A stretch of DNA of 64,000 nucleotides from Nitrospirota bacterium (GTDB taxonomy: Bacteria > Nitrospirota > JACRHL01). The position numbers were made by a program, and so were the translations under genes. Shown piece by piece: positions 13,117-24,053 of this stretch (the stretch's first letter is position 1; each line of letters opens with the position of its first letter). The DNA is taken from the NCBI GenBank assembly GCA_029881725.1, contig JAOUMB010000002.1, positions 43,398-107,397 on the forward strand, read 5' to 3'. The notes under the pieces were generated by a model. It made no database searches. It was not told the DNA's origin and was given only the letters and a program-made list of their open reading frames with translations.

Positions 13117-15167
13117 AACCGACCGGTGACGGTTGCGGAAAGGGACCGTTCCGCCGCCAACGGCGCGATGGCGGAATTAAATGGAAATTCCACGTGCCCA
13201 TCCGCCAGATTCCGCCCCACCAGCGCGAACTCCAGGTGTTTTGCAGGGTGCCACGCCAGGCGCAGATCGGCGGTGAGATACGCGTCCACCGGCACCGGAC
13301 TGCCGCCGGTCTCCACGCTCAGATCACCCACGTAGCGCAACCACAGGTCGGTGCGGACCGTGCGCGATGGATCAAAGCCAAGGCGCACCGAAAGTTGCTG
13401 TTCAGGGGTGGCGGTTTCCTCCGCCTCGGCGGCGGGGTCGCCCACCGTGCTGTGCAGGGTGAGCTTCAGCCAGGAGTAGGCGGTGCGCACCCGCATCCGG
13501 GGGGATGGCCGCCAATCGGCGGCCAGTTCGGCGCCATAGGATTCGCCGGTGAGGTTGTTGTCGAAGTACTGCGGGTACACCTGGTAGGGAGTCCCCCCAA
13601 AGGTGTCTGGAAATGGCGCGCCGGAGGTGAAACTGAGCAGGTTTTTGTAGTCGTTGAAGAACAGGGCCAGATCCACCGTAAGCGCGTCTGAGGTTCGAGC
13701 CCGGTACCCCGCCTCCCAGGCCACCAGTTCCTCGGCCACCATGCCGCCGTCACCCATGAGGGTCACCACACCGGGAGGCGCACCGGGAATGACGCTGATT
13801 GCGAGCCGCATGTCGTGATCGGAGCGCGAGGGCTGACGGATGGCGCGGGCCAGCGACGCCCACAGGGAGTGATTCCCGTTGGGCGCCCACAGCAGGCGCG
13901 CGCCGGGCTGCACCTCCACGCCGGTATAGTCGTTGTGCTCCACCTTCACCCCTGCGGTCAGGCGCAGGCCGTCCGGCGGCAGGGCGATTTCGTCCTGCAC
14001 GAATACGTTGTACAACGGGGCGGTGCGGTGGGTGGCGGTGTAGCGGATGCGCAGGTTATCGTCGATGTCGTCGGTGGTCAGGGTCGCCCCGGCGCCCCAC
14101 ACCAGGTCGTGGCGCGCGCCCGGCGAAAAGCGGTGGCGCACCTCCAGCGCGGTGTTTTGCATGGTGCCGGAGAAGGTCACGCCGTTGCGCCGGGCACTGT
14201 CGGTGTAGAACTTCAGTTCCAGATCGGAGGTGTTGGAAAAGGTACGCACCCATCTGGCCTGCAGGTTGTAGCCGTCCACCTCGTCGTCCGCGACGCGGGT
14301 GGACGAATAGGGCGGGACCAGAAACAATTCCTGCACTTTCTCGCCAAAATAGCCGTCGTAGGCGTCTCCCTGCAGGGTGAGCGCGTCACCAGGAGCCGTT
14401 TTCAGGTCCACCCGGAACCCGCCGCGCACGACCTGCTGCTCGTCCCCATAGCCGGTACCGTCCTCGCTCCGGTATCCGTCCCGCAGGTCCAGCGTGGCGT
14501 ATGCGCGATAGCTGCCGTCGTGGCCAACGGCTCCCCCCTGCCGCGCCGCCAGCCGGGCCCGGTCGATGGTCCCGCCACTGGCGGAAACGTACTGCCCGCG
14601 CGAGTCGTGGGCCGATGCGGTGATGATGTTGATCACCCCGTTGACCGCGTTGGCACCCCACAGGGTGGCGCCAGGACCACGAATGATCTCGATGCGCTCG
14701 ATGTCCTCGAAAAGGGTGTCCTGCACATCCCAGAATACGCCGGAAAATAGCGGCGTATACAGGGGGCGGCCATCCATCAGCACCAGCAGCTTGTTGGTCC
14801 ACCGGTCGGAAAAGCCGCGGGCGCTGACCACCCAGGAATTGGGGGCGATCCGGGCCACATGCAGGCCCGGCACCATGCGCAGCAGGTCCGGCAGCGTGGA
14901 GGCGCCGGAACGGCGGATATCGTCACGGGTGATCACGAACACCGCAGCGGGAACATCGGCAAGGCGGCTCGCCTTTTTCATTGGCGAAACCACCTCGATT
15001 TCCATCAGTTGTTCAATAGAAAGGTCGGTCAGGTCGTCGGGAAACTGCGCATGGGCGTGCCCCACCCCCAACAGCATTAATGCCGCGGCCAGCACGCACC
15101 GCCACCCGGCGGAACGGAGCTCCCCGCATTCCCGGCGCACCGCGCCACCCACCCACTGGAAAGACAT
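13113..15167 (-). CDS. TonB-dependent outer membrane receptor
   Basis: plug domain (ADVPAAVFVITRDDIRRSGASTLPDLLRMVPGLHVARI) and C-terminal barrel; stop overlaps yfiR-like start. Confidence 0.92.
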   Translation of the reverse strand: MSFQWVGGAVRRECGELRSAGWRCVLAAALMLLGVGHAHAQFPDDLTDLSIEQLMEIEVVSPMKKASRLADVPAAVFVITRDDIRRSGASTLPDLLRMVPGLHVARIAPNSWVVSARGFSDRWTNKLLVLMDGRPLYTPLFSGVFWDVQDTLFEDIERIEIIRGPGATLWGANAVNGVINIITASAHDSRGQYVSASGGTIDRARLAARQGGAVGHDGSYRAYATLDLRDGYRSEDGTGYGDEQQVVRGGFRVDLKTAPGDALTLQGDAYDGYFGEKVQELFLVPPYSSTRVADDEVDGYNLQARWVRTFSNTSDLELKFYTDSARRNGVTFSGTMQNTALEVRHRFSPGARHDLVWGAGATLTTDDIDDNLRIRYTATHRTAPLYNVFVQDEIALPPDGLRLTAGVKVEHNDYTGVEVQPGARLLWAPNGNHSLWASLARAIRQPSRSDHDMRLAISVIPGAPPGVVTLMGDGGMVAEELVAWEAGYRARTSDALTVDLALFFNDYKNLLSFTSGAPFPDTFGGTPYQVYPQYFDNNLTGESYGAELAADWRPSPRMRVRTAYSWLKLTLHSTVGDPAAEAEETATPEQQLSVRLGFDPSRTVRTDLWLRYVGDLSVETGGSPVPVDAYLTADLRLAWHPAKHLEFALVGRNLADGHVEFPFNSAIAPLAAERSLSATVTGRF

Positions 15168-15316
15168 CCGCCTCCCCCTTTGCCCAAACCCGCGCGCCGA
15201 TGGCCATGCCTTCGCTACCCCTCAGTATACCAGTACAGGCCCGGTTTGATTTTATATCGGATATGCCGGAAGGTGGGAGCCGGCGCCACGCAAGGCAGTG
15301 CGCATCCATGCCCGGA

Positions 15317-16435
15317 TCAGGACAGGCCCATTTCCCTGAGAATCAACGCGTTCACCTTGCGCACATCGAAGCGCTCCTCGGCAACCCGGCGACTTTCCCT
15401 GCCCATTTTTGGAATCAGCGACGGATCCATCAGGAACCGCTCCATCCCTTTCACCAATCCGGCCACATCGCGCGGAGGAACCAGGACTCCGGTAACCCCT
15501 TCCTCGACGGCGTCCCGGCAACCTGGGACGTCGGTTGCCACCACCGGACGCCCCATCGCCATGGCCTCCATAACCGTGACCGGAAATCCCTCCCGGTACG
15601 AGGGCAACACATAGACCGACGCGCGTTCAATGGCGGGACGGACATCCCGCATCCGTCCCAGGTATTCAATGGCCCCGGAATTCTCCCAACTGCGGACCTC
15701 TCCCTCGGAAACACCATCCGGGCCTCCGTAGTCCCATCCCACCAGAAGAAAGCGGGCATGCGGATAACGCGCGCGAAGATCGGTGGCGGCAGCGGCATAC
15801 TCGCGGATCCCCTTGGACTTGAGCAGGCGGGCAATGAGCAGAAATACCACCTCCCCTTCCGGCAGCGGCGCAGGTGTGAACCGCGTCACGTCGACGCCGA
15901 TCCCGCCGATCTGGACGGCCTTTTCCGGTTGGGTCAGGATTTTCCGTTCGACAAAGGCGCTTTGATCTTCCGGATTCAGAAAAAACACCGTGTGCACCCG
16001 CCGCAATGCCATCCGATACAGAATGGTCGCAACGCGCCCCGCCCGTCTGGCGGTACGGCCTTCGCCCACAAACGCATATCCAAGCCCCTCGATCATGGCG
16101 CAACGCGTCGGCACCTGCGCCAGCCATGCCGCCAGGGTGCCGTAAATCACCGGCTTGATCATGTACCCGAGGAAAACGTCCGGCTTGACTTGCCGGAAAA
16201 GCATAACCAATGCAATCAGGGAACGAAGGTCGTGGATCGGGTTGGTCCCGGTCCGGGACAGCGGGACTTCTCTGCAGACAGCCCCGCTTTCCGTCAACGC
16301 CCGTGCATCATCGGCAGAAAAATCCGGGGCGCAGGCAATCACTTCATGCCCGCGATGGATCAACTCGCGAATCAACGGGCCACGAAACCCGGACAGGGAC
16401 TCGGATGAGGATCCCAGAAGGAGCACCCTGCTCAT
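15317..16435 (-). CDS. glycosyltransferase family 4
   Basis: GFRGPLIRELIHRGHEVIAC ... LPSYREGFPVTVMEAMAMGRPVVATDVPGCRDAVEEGVTG. Confidence 0.9.
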   Translation of the reverse strand: MSRVLLLGSSSESLSGFRGPLIRELIHRGHEVIACAPDFSADDARALTESGAVCREVPLSRTGTNPIHDLRSLIALVMLFRQVKPDVFLGYMIKPVIYGTLAAWLAQVPTRCAMIEGLGYAFVGEGRTARRAGRVATILYRMALRRVHTVFFLNPEDQSAFVERKILTQPEKAVQIGGIGVDVTRFTPAPLPEGEVVFLLIARLLKSKGIREYAAAATDLRARYPHARFLLVGWDYGGPDGVSEGEVRSWENSGAIEYLGRMRDVRPAIERASVYVLPSYREGFPVTVMEAMAMGRPVVATDVPGCRDAVEEGVTGVLVPPRDVAGLVKGMERFLMDPSLIPKMGRESRRVAEERFDVRKVNALILREMGLS

Positions 16436-17448
16436 TTTTCGGCGACTTCAAGCTCGTTGGATATTGCATGCGGGGGACGCTCGAATCGCGCCGTCACCAC
16501 CGGAACGAACGTGGGGTCGAAGCGACGCCACCCGGCCAGCAACTGAATGAACGCACCCGTGTACATCACCAGAAAATGGGGCCCCTTTGCAATCGAAACA
16601 ACCACCACGGTTGCGATGGCCGCCAGAAGGGCCGCGCCCCACAATCCCAGCCCACCAAAGCAAGCGGCCAGGGAAACACCCAAAAAAAAGAGGAAGGGGT
16701 ACGGGTAGTATCGTAGCAGTGACAGCAGATTCCCTGAGCCGAAACGGGATGCGAGCAATTGCCCGAATCCATAAAATTTCTTCCCCAACACGCCCGATGG
16801 AACAAAGTTTCCTGTCACGGTCCTCCACGCCGGAATGCGCTCGGTAAAATGGTCGACCATCGGGGTGTCCGTGTACCGCACCGGATAACCAGCTGCCACC
16901 ATACGGGAGTAAAGGTCGATCTCTTCATGGGAAAACAAGCACGGGTTCCAATTCCCGGCGACCATGACGGCCTCCTTCCGCAGCAAAACCGCACCCCCGA
17001 AATAGGGAACCGTTCTGTTCTCGCGGAAACCACTTCCAACCAATCGATCCCGGACTTTTCCGTCTGGATAGACATCCCGAAGCCCTCCCACAAACCCGCC
17101 ATGGGACGCGACAAGATTTTCGAGCCTGGCCAGAATTGCATAAAACTCCGGGTGCAGGGTCATGTCGGCATCAAGATACAAAACCCAGGAACCAGAACCT
17201 TCCAATGTGCCGATGAACCGCCCCGCGGAAGCACACAAATTTTTCGAACCATCCAGCACCAGCACACGATCGAAGAGCCCGCGGGCGAGAGATACGGAGT
17301 TGTCCGTGGATGCGGAATCGACATAGATCGTTTCGACACCAAAAGGCAATCCACTCAATGGTTCAAGGGAGTTGACCAGCCGGTCAATACTGGCGGACTC
17401 GTTGCGACCAATCACGCACACGGTAAGTGTAACCGGGAAGAAATTCAT
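16432..17448 (-). CDS. glycosyltransferase family 2
   Basis: VCVIGRNESASIDRLVNSLEPL ... YVDSASTDNS ... YLDADM; C-terminal TM helices. Confidence 0.88.
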   Translation of the reverse strand: MNFFPVTLTVCVIGRNESASIDRLVNSLEPLSGLPFGVETIYVDSASTDNSVSLARGLFDRVLVLDGSKNLCASAGRFIGTLEGSGSWVLYLDADMTLHPEFYAILARLENLVASHGGFVGGLRDVYPDGKVRDRLVGSGFRENRTVPYFGGAVLLRKEAVMVAGNWNPCLFSHEEIDLYSRMVAAGYPVRYTDTPMVDHFTERIPAWRTVTGNFVPSGVLGKKFYGFGQLLASRFGSGNLLSLLRYYPYPFLFFLGVSLAACFGGLGLWGAALLAAIATVVVVSIAKGPHFLVMYTGAFIQLLAGWRRFDPTFVPVVTARFERPPHAISNELEVAEK

Positions 17449-18710
17449 CGATATCGAAGCCCCCTCGGTTTAAGCACATCCAACCGAGCCAGAAAAGAAC
17501 TGAATGCCGGCAACGCCGCAACCAGCAAAATACCGTACCCAGGTATGTTGTGCCTCATGGCAGTGCCATAATTTGCAGTTCCGAGCGCCCACACAAAAGA
17601 GATCGAAACGAATATGGCGACCAGTAGCGACTGAGTCCGCCTGACCCGCGTGTTTCCCCGATACAGGGTGATTAACGCACAGGCAATCAGAAGCAGCCGG
17701 AGCATACCCTCCATTGACCCGAACAGGTCCTTTGCTGTGCGCACCCACCAGGGAAATGGCGTTACCCAGAAGTACACCATGGACTGGACTGCCGTTGCCA
17801 AAAAAACAACGGGATTCGACGAGTCCAGAAGCGGCCCATAATCTGACCTCCCACCCGCTCCCCCAAGGTCGTTTTGATATTCGCTGACAACCTGGGTGAC
17901 ATCCCCCTGTGAAAGACGTGCCACTAAAAACATGCCACTGATATCCGACGATTTTGAAACAACAACAGGCAGGGCGCTTGTGGCCAACAGCAGGCATAAC
18001 AATAGAACACTCAGATGTACGGAACGATTGCGCCGATACCGACGTTGCGAACTCACGGTCAATGGCCAGTAGGCAAGCATGGGAAGCAGCAGCACGGAAT
18101 AGATGAGCATCCCTTTATGGGTGAATCCGAAAAGAGCCGTGGAAACCGTACAGAGGAGAAGGTATTTTCCTTTCCCGGTAAAGTGGAACTGTACGGCGTA
18201 ATAGACCGAGACCAACAAAAACAGGGACTCGTACGCCTCCCGAATGGTGATCGCAGTGTTCAGCAGAACGGTTGGCCAGCAACCAAAAAGCAGAACAATC
18301 AGCCACATGTTTTGTCGATGGTCCACCAGATGACAAAGCGCAACCAGCACACAGGTCGCAAAAGTGAACGCCAGCACCGAAAGCTCATTCCCAACCAACC
18401 AGGATGACCCGAAAATGCGGTATACGACGCCTAAAAACTGTATGTAGGCCTCGGCCCCGATGGCAAGCTCAACGCTTCCCGCCTTCTGCCATTCCGTCGC
18501 ATACAGATGAAAACTGCTGGGATCGCGTTCGGTAATCCCGCGAATCTGGCCCACAAATGCCAGCCAGATCGCCACCACGTGGTGCGCGGAAACAACTGTC
18601 CACACCGCAAGCACGGTAGACCGCCTCATCCGGACCGTGTGGAACAGCAACGGGACAAAATAGGTCATCACCAGAATGATGAAACCTGTAATGTCCCCTG
18701 AGGTCAGCAT
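17445..18710 (-). CDS. multi-TM protein, likely O-antigen/polysaccharide polymerase (Wzy-like)
   Basis: many hydrophobic helices; sits in the glycosyltransferase operon; start placed at internal Met to avoid implausible N-terminus. Confidence 0.55.
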   Translation of the reverse strand: MLTSGDITGFIILVMTYFVPLLFHTVRMRRSTVLAVWTVVSAHHVVAIWLAFVGQIRGITERDPSSFHLYATEWQKAGSVELAIGAEAYIQFLGVVYRIFGSSWLVGNELSVLAFTFATCVLVALCHLVDHRQNMWLIVLLFGCWPTVLLNTAITIREAYESLFLLVSVYYAVQFHFTGKGKYLLLCTVSTALFGFTHKGMLIYSVLLLPMLAYWPLTVSSQRRYRRNRSVHLSVLLLCLLLATSALPVVVSKSSDISGMFLVARLSQGDVTQVVSEYQNDLGGAGGRSDYGPLLDSSNPVVFLATAVQSMVYFWVTPFPWWVRTAKDLFGSMEGMLRLLLIACALITLYRGNTRVRRTQSLLVAIFVSISFVWALGTANYGTAMRHNIPGYGILLVAALPAFSSFLARLDVLKPRGLRYR

Positions 18711-18801
18711 GCGTGTATCTGGTGCATTCTGGAGCAACCCGTGTACGCCACTGATGCGTTGACCCCCTTGGTTCCCGCCGTTCGTTCTGAAATTCGGGAA
18801 G

Positions 18802-19752
18802 TCACCTGGAAATTTCCTTCGCCAGCCGTTCAACCAACTCCCTGTCCACCGACTTGATTTTTCTGATAAACGGCAGTCTCGTCGCGCTTCGGGTACAGGC
18901 CGACAGTTTTTTGAAATATCCGGATTCAGCTCCAATTTGTGGCAGCCTCACGGGGAGCATGACCAAGAAATACATGAACAGGAACACACGAAATCTGAAA
19001 TTTTCGAACGGGGTGAAATTCCGGCTCGCGAACAGGATTCTGTTCAGCCATAAATTTGCGAAGAAAAATGGCTCATGATAGCTGTGACTCGACCCGGACC
19101 CATCCTCCATCTTTGCATCATGAAATACGGTTGTGTCCGCACAGATCGCCAGACGGTATCCGCTGCGGGTCAATCGCAACGACAACTCCATATCCTCCCC
19201 ACCAAAGAAATACGCTTCCGACCATCCTCCAATATGCGTAAAGGCGCTTGACCGAACCGCGATCACACACCCGCTGATAAAGGTTGTCTCGAACCTCCCT
19301 CTGATCGACGTCGCGGGCTGCATGGTCCCCGTATGGACACACCCCATGCGGCGTGGGCTGATATACCCTCCCGCGGTTTGAACGATTTCAGGGTTACCCG
19401 AAAAGACAACCTTCGGACCCACCGCCGCCAGTCCCTCACCACTGTCCACGAACGCGCTGGCTACTTCCGTGCGAAAATTTTCTTCCAGCATTGTGTCGTT
19501 GTTCACAAATACCAGGATGTCGCATTCCCGCTTCTGAGCTTCTTTGGCTCCCGCGTTCATACCGGCTGCAAATCCGGGATTGAAATCAGGGGGCCGGACC
19601 ACAAGAGGCTTTACCGTCACAGGGGAAAAATCGTGGGAATTATCCACTACGATGACCGTATCCTGTGGATCCGCACACCTGGTAACGCTCGCGACACACC
19701 GCTCGCTCATCGCCGAGTCCCTGAAGTGCAGGACAATAAACGCGAACCTCAT
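18802..19752 (-). CDS. glycosyltransferase family 2
   Basis: FVNNDTMLEENF, GGEDMELSLRLTRSGYRL motifs. Confidence 0.88.
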   Translation of the reverse strand: MRFAFIVLHFRDSAMSERCVASVTRCADPQDTVIVVDNSHDFSPVTVKPLVVRPPDFNPGFAAGMNAGAKEAQKRECDILVFVNNDTMLEENFRTEVASAFVDSGEGLAAVGPKVVFSGNPEIVQTAGGYISPRRMGCVHTGTMQPATSIRGRFETTFISGCVIAVRSSAFTHIGGWSEAYFFGGEDMELSLRLTRSGYRLAICADTTVFHDAKMEDGSGSSHSYHEPFFFANLWLNRILFASRNFTPFENFRFRVFLFMYFLVMLPVRLPQIGAESGYFKKLSACTRSATRLPFIRKIKSVDRELVERLAKEISR

Positions 19753-20828
19753 GTCGATACCAGGGGATGCTTCGGCCGATCGGGTTCCGAGGTGGCGATG
19801 AGTAACGCCTCCTCCCCGGCATTCGGTTGGATTATCAGGAGAATCGATTCCAGTAGCTCAAATGCCTCGCCAAGAATCCGCTCCAGCACGGATAACCCGT
19901 TACCCGCCGGGAAACCAGGAAATTTCATGCGCAAGCTTTCCTGAACGATTCCCTGCCCACGGGGAACGGTCTTGCAGGTGCGAACGGACAGGCCTGCGGC
20001 CTGTGCCGTATGCCGCAAGGATCTCAACGTGAATATCTGGAAGTGACGGGGCGGCTCCAGCCCTCGCCAATCCCTGCCGAACAGGCGGTGTCCAAGCGAG
20101 TCGGCATTGGGGGTGTAAATCACAAGATGGCCGCCCGGATGCAGCACCCGCTTGCATTCGGAAAGCAGTTCAACCGGATCGGGCACATGCTCGATCACGT
20201 GACTCAACACCACGGCGTCAAAATGCCCGGACGGGAATTTTTGCGAAACCAGATCACCCTGGTGGACCTTGAGCCCCCGGGAACGGGCACGTTCGACCGC
20301 ACCCGGATCGAAGTCGAGCCCCTCGGCTTGCCACCCATAATCCTGCAAACGCGCCAGCGTTTCGCCCGCTCCGCAGCCCACTTCAAGCACATGACCGCCT
20401 TCAGTCCACGGCAGGTGGTATACCCTCGCGTCCGCATGCGCGAGTCTCCCGGGTTGCAACCGAAGAAGCATGGCCAGTGTCCGGTCGAAGAAGCCTGTAC
20501 GGTACCGATGGTATCCGAATCGTTTTTGCAGGTGTCCACGAACCGCGCGGTTATAAAGTCGCCGGGGCAGCGTGTCGGGCATGCTTTGCGGGGGAGCATG
20601 GGTATGGTACCCCGCGTACATATCGGGAAGGGCCTCGGCGGACGGCCTCGGGTCAAGCCACAGCATTCCGCAGCGGTGGTTGGCGCACCGGGCCAGGTCC
20701 CAGGACCCATGCACTCCGAAAAGCCTGTCTGTGAGTCCGCGATAAATGGGGCTTCCACCTGACGCACACGCCGGACACGCCGGAATGGCTATCGTCCGTG
20801 GCGTTGTGGCTTCGCCGGACAGCGTCAT
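19749..20828 (-). CDS. class I SAM-dependent methyltransferase
   Basis: VLEVGCGAGETLARLQDYGW, SHVIEHVPDPVELL; N-terminal Cys pairs. Confidence 0.85.
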   Translation of the reverse strand: MTLSGEATTPRTIAIPACPACASGGSPIYRGLTDRLFGVHGSWDLARCANHRCGMLWLDPRPSAEALPDMYAGYHTHAPPQSMPDTLPRRLYNRAVRGHLQKRFGYHRYRTGFFDRTLAMLLRLQPGRLAHADARVYHLPWTEGGHVLEVGCGAGETLARLQDYGWQAEGLDFDPGAVERARSRGLKVHQGDLVSQKFPSGHFDAVVLSHVIEHVPDPVELLSECKRVLHPGGHLVIYTPNADSLGHRLFGRDWRGLEPPRHFQIFTLRSLRHTAQAAGLSVRTCKTVPRGQGIVQESLRMKFPGFPAGNGLSVLERILGEAFELLESILLIIQPNAGEEALLIATSEPDRPKHPLVST

Positions 20829-21757
20829 GTTGTGCCGGGCATAACGCCAGCGCATTCCGTTGCGGGGGATTTCCAGTGGGATAAATCCTTCCCGGTCAGC
20901 TGTTCCAATATCTCGATATCCGTAGTGAAATAGGCAGCGAGCTCGCTGCGAAGTTGCGGTGAAAGCGGTTCTCTTTTCTGCTTTCTTGACATGAGTCGGC
21001 TGTGCAACAGAGCGGTACCCAAGCCGGTCCCCCCCATAAACCCCGCCTTCCTCACAACCTGCGAGACAGCGGAAAACGCAGACGCCACCATCCGGGACTT
21101 CACCTGCCTGTTTTCATTTTTTATGGTGTAATCCAACTCCACATCAGTGCTGAGATCCAGAAATTGCAGGACTTCCTTCACCGACCCTTCGGTGTCCTCC
21201 GCAAAACGATCGAACCAGACGATGCAAACTCGATCGCGGCTGACCTGCTGGTACACGCGTTGAACCTGCCTTCCAACCGCCGCGACCTCTCCGTACACCA
21301 GTCCCTTCAAGTATGGATCACCCGATTGCTCCGATTCGGCCGTGCGCAGATCCTGCATATGCCATGCAGTTTTAAAGGACGCCACAGACTCATCACCGCA
21401 AGCCAGCGACTCGGAATGCAATGCCGCAGCCATCTCAATGGGATTGCGAAGGAGAATGATGAATCTGGCTTCAGGATTGTAGTCAATGATTTTGCGAACC
21501 GCGTCCCTGGAGTTTAGGTACACGGGAGACGCATCCCCAATGGCCAGGTGTTCCGGCCTTCGATGCTGAAAGCATCGTTCATACTGGCGCTCGGTTTTCG
21601 CAATGCGAAACCGGTCACCATAATCACTACAGAAGTACCTCGGCTCCTTTGGAACCGACATGCAAACATTCGGGTGTTGGGAAAGGTAGTAGGCCAGCGA
21701 TGTGGTACCGCTCTTTTGGGCCCCGATTATAAAAAAGTTCGGCTTTTGGAATTTCAT
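20825..21757 (-). CDS. sulfotransferase family protein
   Basis: FFIIGAQKSGTTSLAYYLSQHPNV (5'-PSB loop) and later RNPIEMAAALHSESL. Confidence 0.87.
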   Translation of the reverse strand: MKFQKPNFFIIGAQKSGTTSLAYYLSQHPNVCMSVPKEPRYFCSDYGDRFRIAKTERQYERCFQHRRPEHLAIGDASPVYLNSRDAVRKIIDYNPEARFIILLRNPIEMAAALHSESLACGDESVASFKTAWHMQDLRTAESEQSGDPYLKGLVYGEVAAVGRQVQRVYQQVSRDRVCIVWFDRFAEDTEGSVKEVLQFLDLSTDVELDYTIKNENRQVKSRMVASAFSAVSQVVRKAGFMGGTGLGTALLHSRLMSRKQKREPLSPQLRSELAAYFTTDIEILEQLTGKDLSHWKSPATECAGVMPGTT

Positions 21758-21850
21758 TGGCGCGCTCTCTTTGGTCGGATCAACCCCCGACCGCCCCGGC
21801 TCCCGCACGGTCAAAGCAATCCCCTCTCCCGCCGCTGGCTCCGTTTCCCG

Positions 21851-22705
21851 TCAGGCCGACGGGCCCTGGGAAGCCCGGAACCCCACAGCACACCAGTATG
21901 GCGTGCCATTGTGAAACCGGATATTCACAAGGCCCGCATCACTCATCATTTTATGCAACTGATCCTTTGTGTACCGGTGCTCAATCCGGCTTCCAAATCG
22001 ATCGAGTGCGTCGGTAGCCATCGTATAAAAGCTCTTGTTTCGATACGCGGAAAGCGGGATGTTGTTCACGTTGAACCCCAGGCGTTCCAGCAACAAAGCC
22101 GCACGCGCCAGCGGAAAATAGATGGTGGCCGCAATGGCGCGGGTGATCGGAAGCTTGATTGGATGTGGAAGCCCCGCGACGATGCGACGCACCACGTTTG
22201 TTATTTTCCAGATGGCGCGGAACCACCAGGGCCGAAACTCCAACGCATAATAAATGTAAACCAGCATGGGCGCGCCGGGCTTCAGTTTTTCCACACACTT
22301 GCGAATACCGGCGGCGGTGTCCGGCACATGGTCCAACACCCCAAGGGAATAGCCAAAATCCATGGACTGGTCATCAAGGGGGATGTCGTCCACGGTCTTG
22401 GCATGAAAAACACAGTTTGGAAGCGCCTCCAGGTTGCGCCGGGCAACATCCAACGCCTCCTCGCTCGGATCAATGCAGTGCAGTTCTCCGACCCGGGGAG
22501 CAACCATCTTGGCCCATCGGCCGCTTCCGCAACCCAGGTCAAATCCCTTCGCGTTTTTTGGCAATTGTTCCCACGGGAATACTGCAAAGTATTCATTCAG
22601 AATCGTGGAGAGCTCTTCCTGGGACACGCCAGACTGGTCATAGGTAGACCACTCCTTGCCAAAATCCCGGACGACTTTATGGTCCACATTTTCGGATGGC
22701 TTCAT
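21851..22705 (-). CDS. class I SAM-dependent methyltransferase
   Basis: GFDLGCGSGRWAKMVAPRVGELHCIDPSEEAL. Confidence 0.87.
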   Translation of the reverse strand: MKPSENVDHKVVRDFGKEWSTYDQSGVSQEELSTILNEYFAVFPWEQLPKNAKGFDLGCGSGRWAKMVAPRVGELHCIDPSEEALDVARRNLEALPNCVFHAKTVDDIPLDDQSMDFGYSLGVLDHVPDTAAGIRKCVEKLKPGAPMLVYIYYALEFRPWWFRAIWKITNVVRRIVAGLPHPIKLPITRAIAATIYFPLARAALLLERLGFNVNNIPLSAYRNKSFYTMATDALDRFGSRIEHRYTKDQLHKMMSDAGLVNIRFHNGTPYWCAVGFRASQGPSA

Positions 22706-22718
22706 CGTCGTCTACCTT

Positions 22719-24053
22719 TCAACGAAAAGTGGCTACCGTGGCATTAATCCCAAGCCGCCCTCTTACCAGCACGGCTAAAACAACGTTCCAACCCGCCAGC
22801 GCGGCAGCCGTCGCCACCGCGGCACCAACGATGCCAAACGGCGGAATGAGCGCAAGGTTCATTGCAACATTCAACACGGTGGCCACCCCCACTACCCGTG
22901 CCACCGCTGCCTGCCCCCCCGTCATCACCATCAGATATCCCACCGACCCGCAGAACGAATTGAACAACTGCCCCGCCACCAGGATGGCCAATACCACCGT
23001 TCCAGCGACGAATGCATCGCCAAACCACCCTAGAATGACGTGCCCCGCAACGATTATACAGGTGCCTACCACCACAGAAAAGGCGCTGATCCAGCGGACC
23101 GAGGTGGTCACCAGGTGCTGAAGCTCCCGCATCCGGTTTTCGGTATAAAGGCGGGAGATCATCGGCGCCAGCACGGCATTGACCGATATCAGTCCGAATG
23201 ACATCAGCTCAGTCACCCGTGCGGCCACGGCGTATATTCCCGCCTCCTCGGCCCCGATCATGGCGCCCACCATCAGCGTGTCGATGCGGGCCATGACAAT
23301 CGCCATACCCGACAAAAGCAGCAGGGGCAGCGTGGAGCGCAGCCATTCACCATCGGCCCGCTCCGGGGAGACGGTGGTCATTTCCATCGGCAGGCGACGG
23401 GCCAGAAGAATGATAACGGCCACTGCCGCCACACCCACCGTGGCCAGATGTGTAGCGGTGGCGGCTGGGGCACTAAACGTCCCGACGTGCGCCACATACA
23501 ATCCGGCCATTACGGTGGCAAACAGCAGGGGGGGCAGCACCCGCGCGTAGAACTCGCCCACAACCACATGGCCCAGCGCCTGCAATGTGGCCTGGCGAAC
23601 GTTCAGCGAGGCCGCCAGCGGAATCGCCGCCAGCGCCCACCAGAAGGCATGGAGCATTTCGGAGCCGATGCGCGCGCCCAACGCCCATACCGCAAGCGAA
23701 CCGGCCCCCGTCAGTGCCAGGCCCAGCCAGAATGCATTTCGGAACGTCCATTGCAGCAGCCCCCGTGCGTGGGGCCAGTCCTGCCTGGAACAGTAGGCAG
23801 GTAGGTAGCGCAAGGTGTTGGTATCCATTCCCATGGTGGCCACCAAGGTCAGAATGGACAACCAACCAAGCGCCAGGATATAGATACCGAACGCCTCGGA
23901 CCCAAGCACCCGGGCCGCCAGCAGCTGCGTCGCAAACATCAGGCCGGCGGTGGCGCCCTTGGCCAGCAGGGTGCCGGACGCGCCTCGGGCAAGAAGGCGG
24001 CTCAGGTGGCTGGTCATTGAATCAGCCGCAGGGGGCAGCGGGTCCGGGGTCAA
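22719..24053 (-). CDS. oligosaccharide flippase / polysaccharide biosynthesis membrane protein (Wzx-like)
   Basis: ~12 TM pattern; GTLLAKGATAGLMFATQLLAARVLGSEAFGIYILALGW. Confidence 0.85.
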   Translation of the reverse strand: MTPDPLPPAADSMTSHLSRLLARGASGTLLAKGATAGLMFATQLLAARVLGSEAFGIYILALGWLSILTLVATMGMDTNTLRYLPAYCSRQDWPHARGLLQWTFRNAFWLGLALTGAGSLAVWALGARIGSEMLHAFWWALAAIPLAASLNVRQATLQALGHVVVGEFYARVLPPLLFATVMAGLYVAHVGTFSAPAATATHLATVGVAAVAVIILLARRLPMEMTTVSPERADGEWLRSTLPLLLLSGMAIVMARIDTLMVGAMIGAEEAGIYAVAARVTELMSFGLISVNAVLAPMISRLYTENRMRELQHLVTTSVRWISAFSVVVGTCIIVAGHVILGWFGDAFVAGTVVLAILVAGQLFNSFCGSVGYLMVMTGGQAAVARVVGVATVLNVAMNLALIPPFGIVGAAVATAAALAGWNVVLAVLVRGRLGINATVATFR

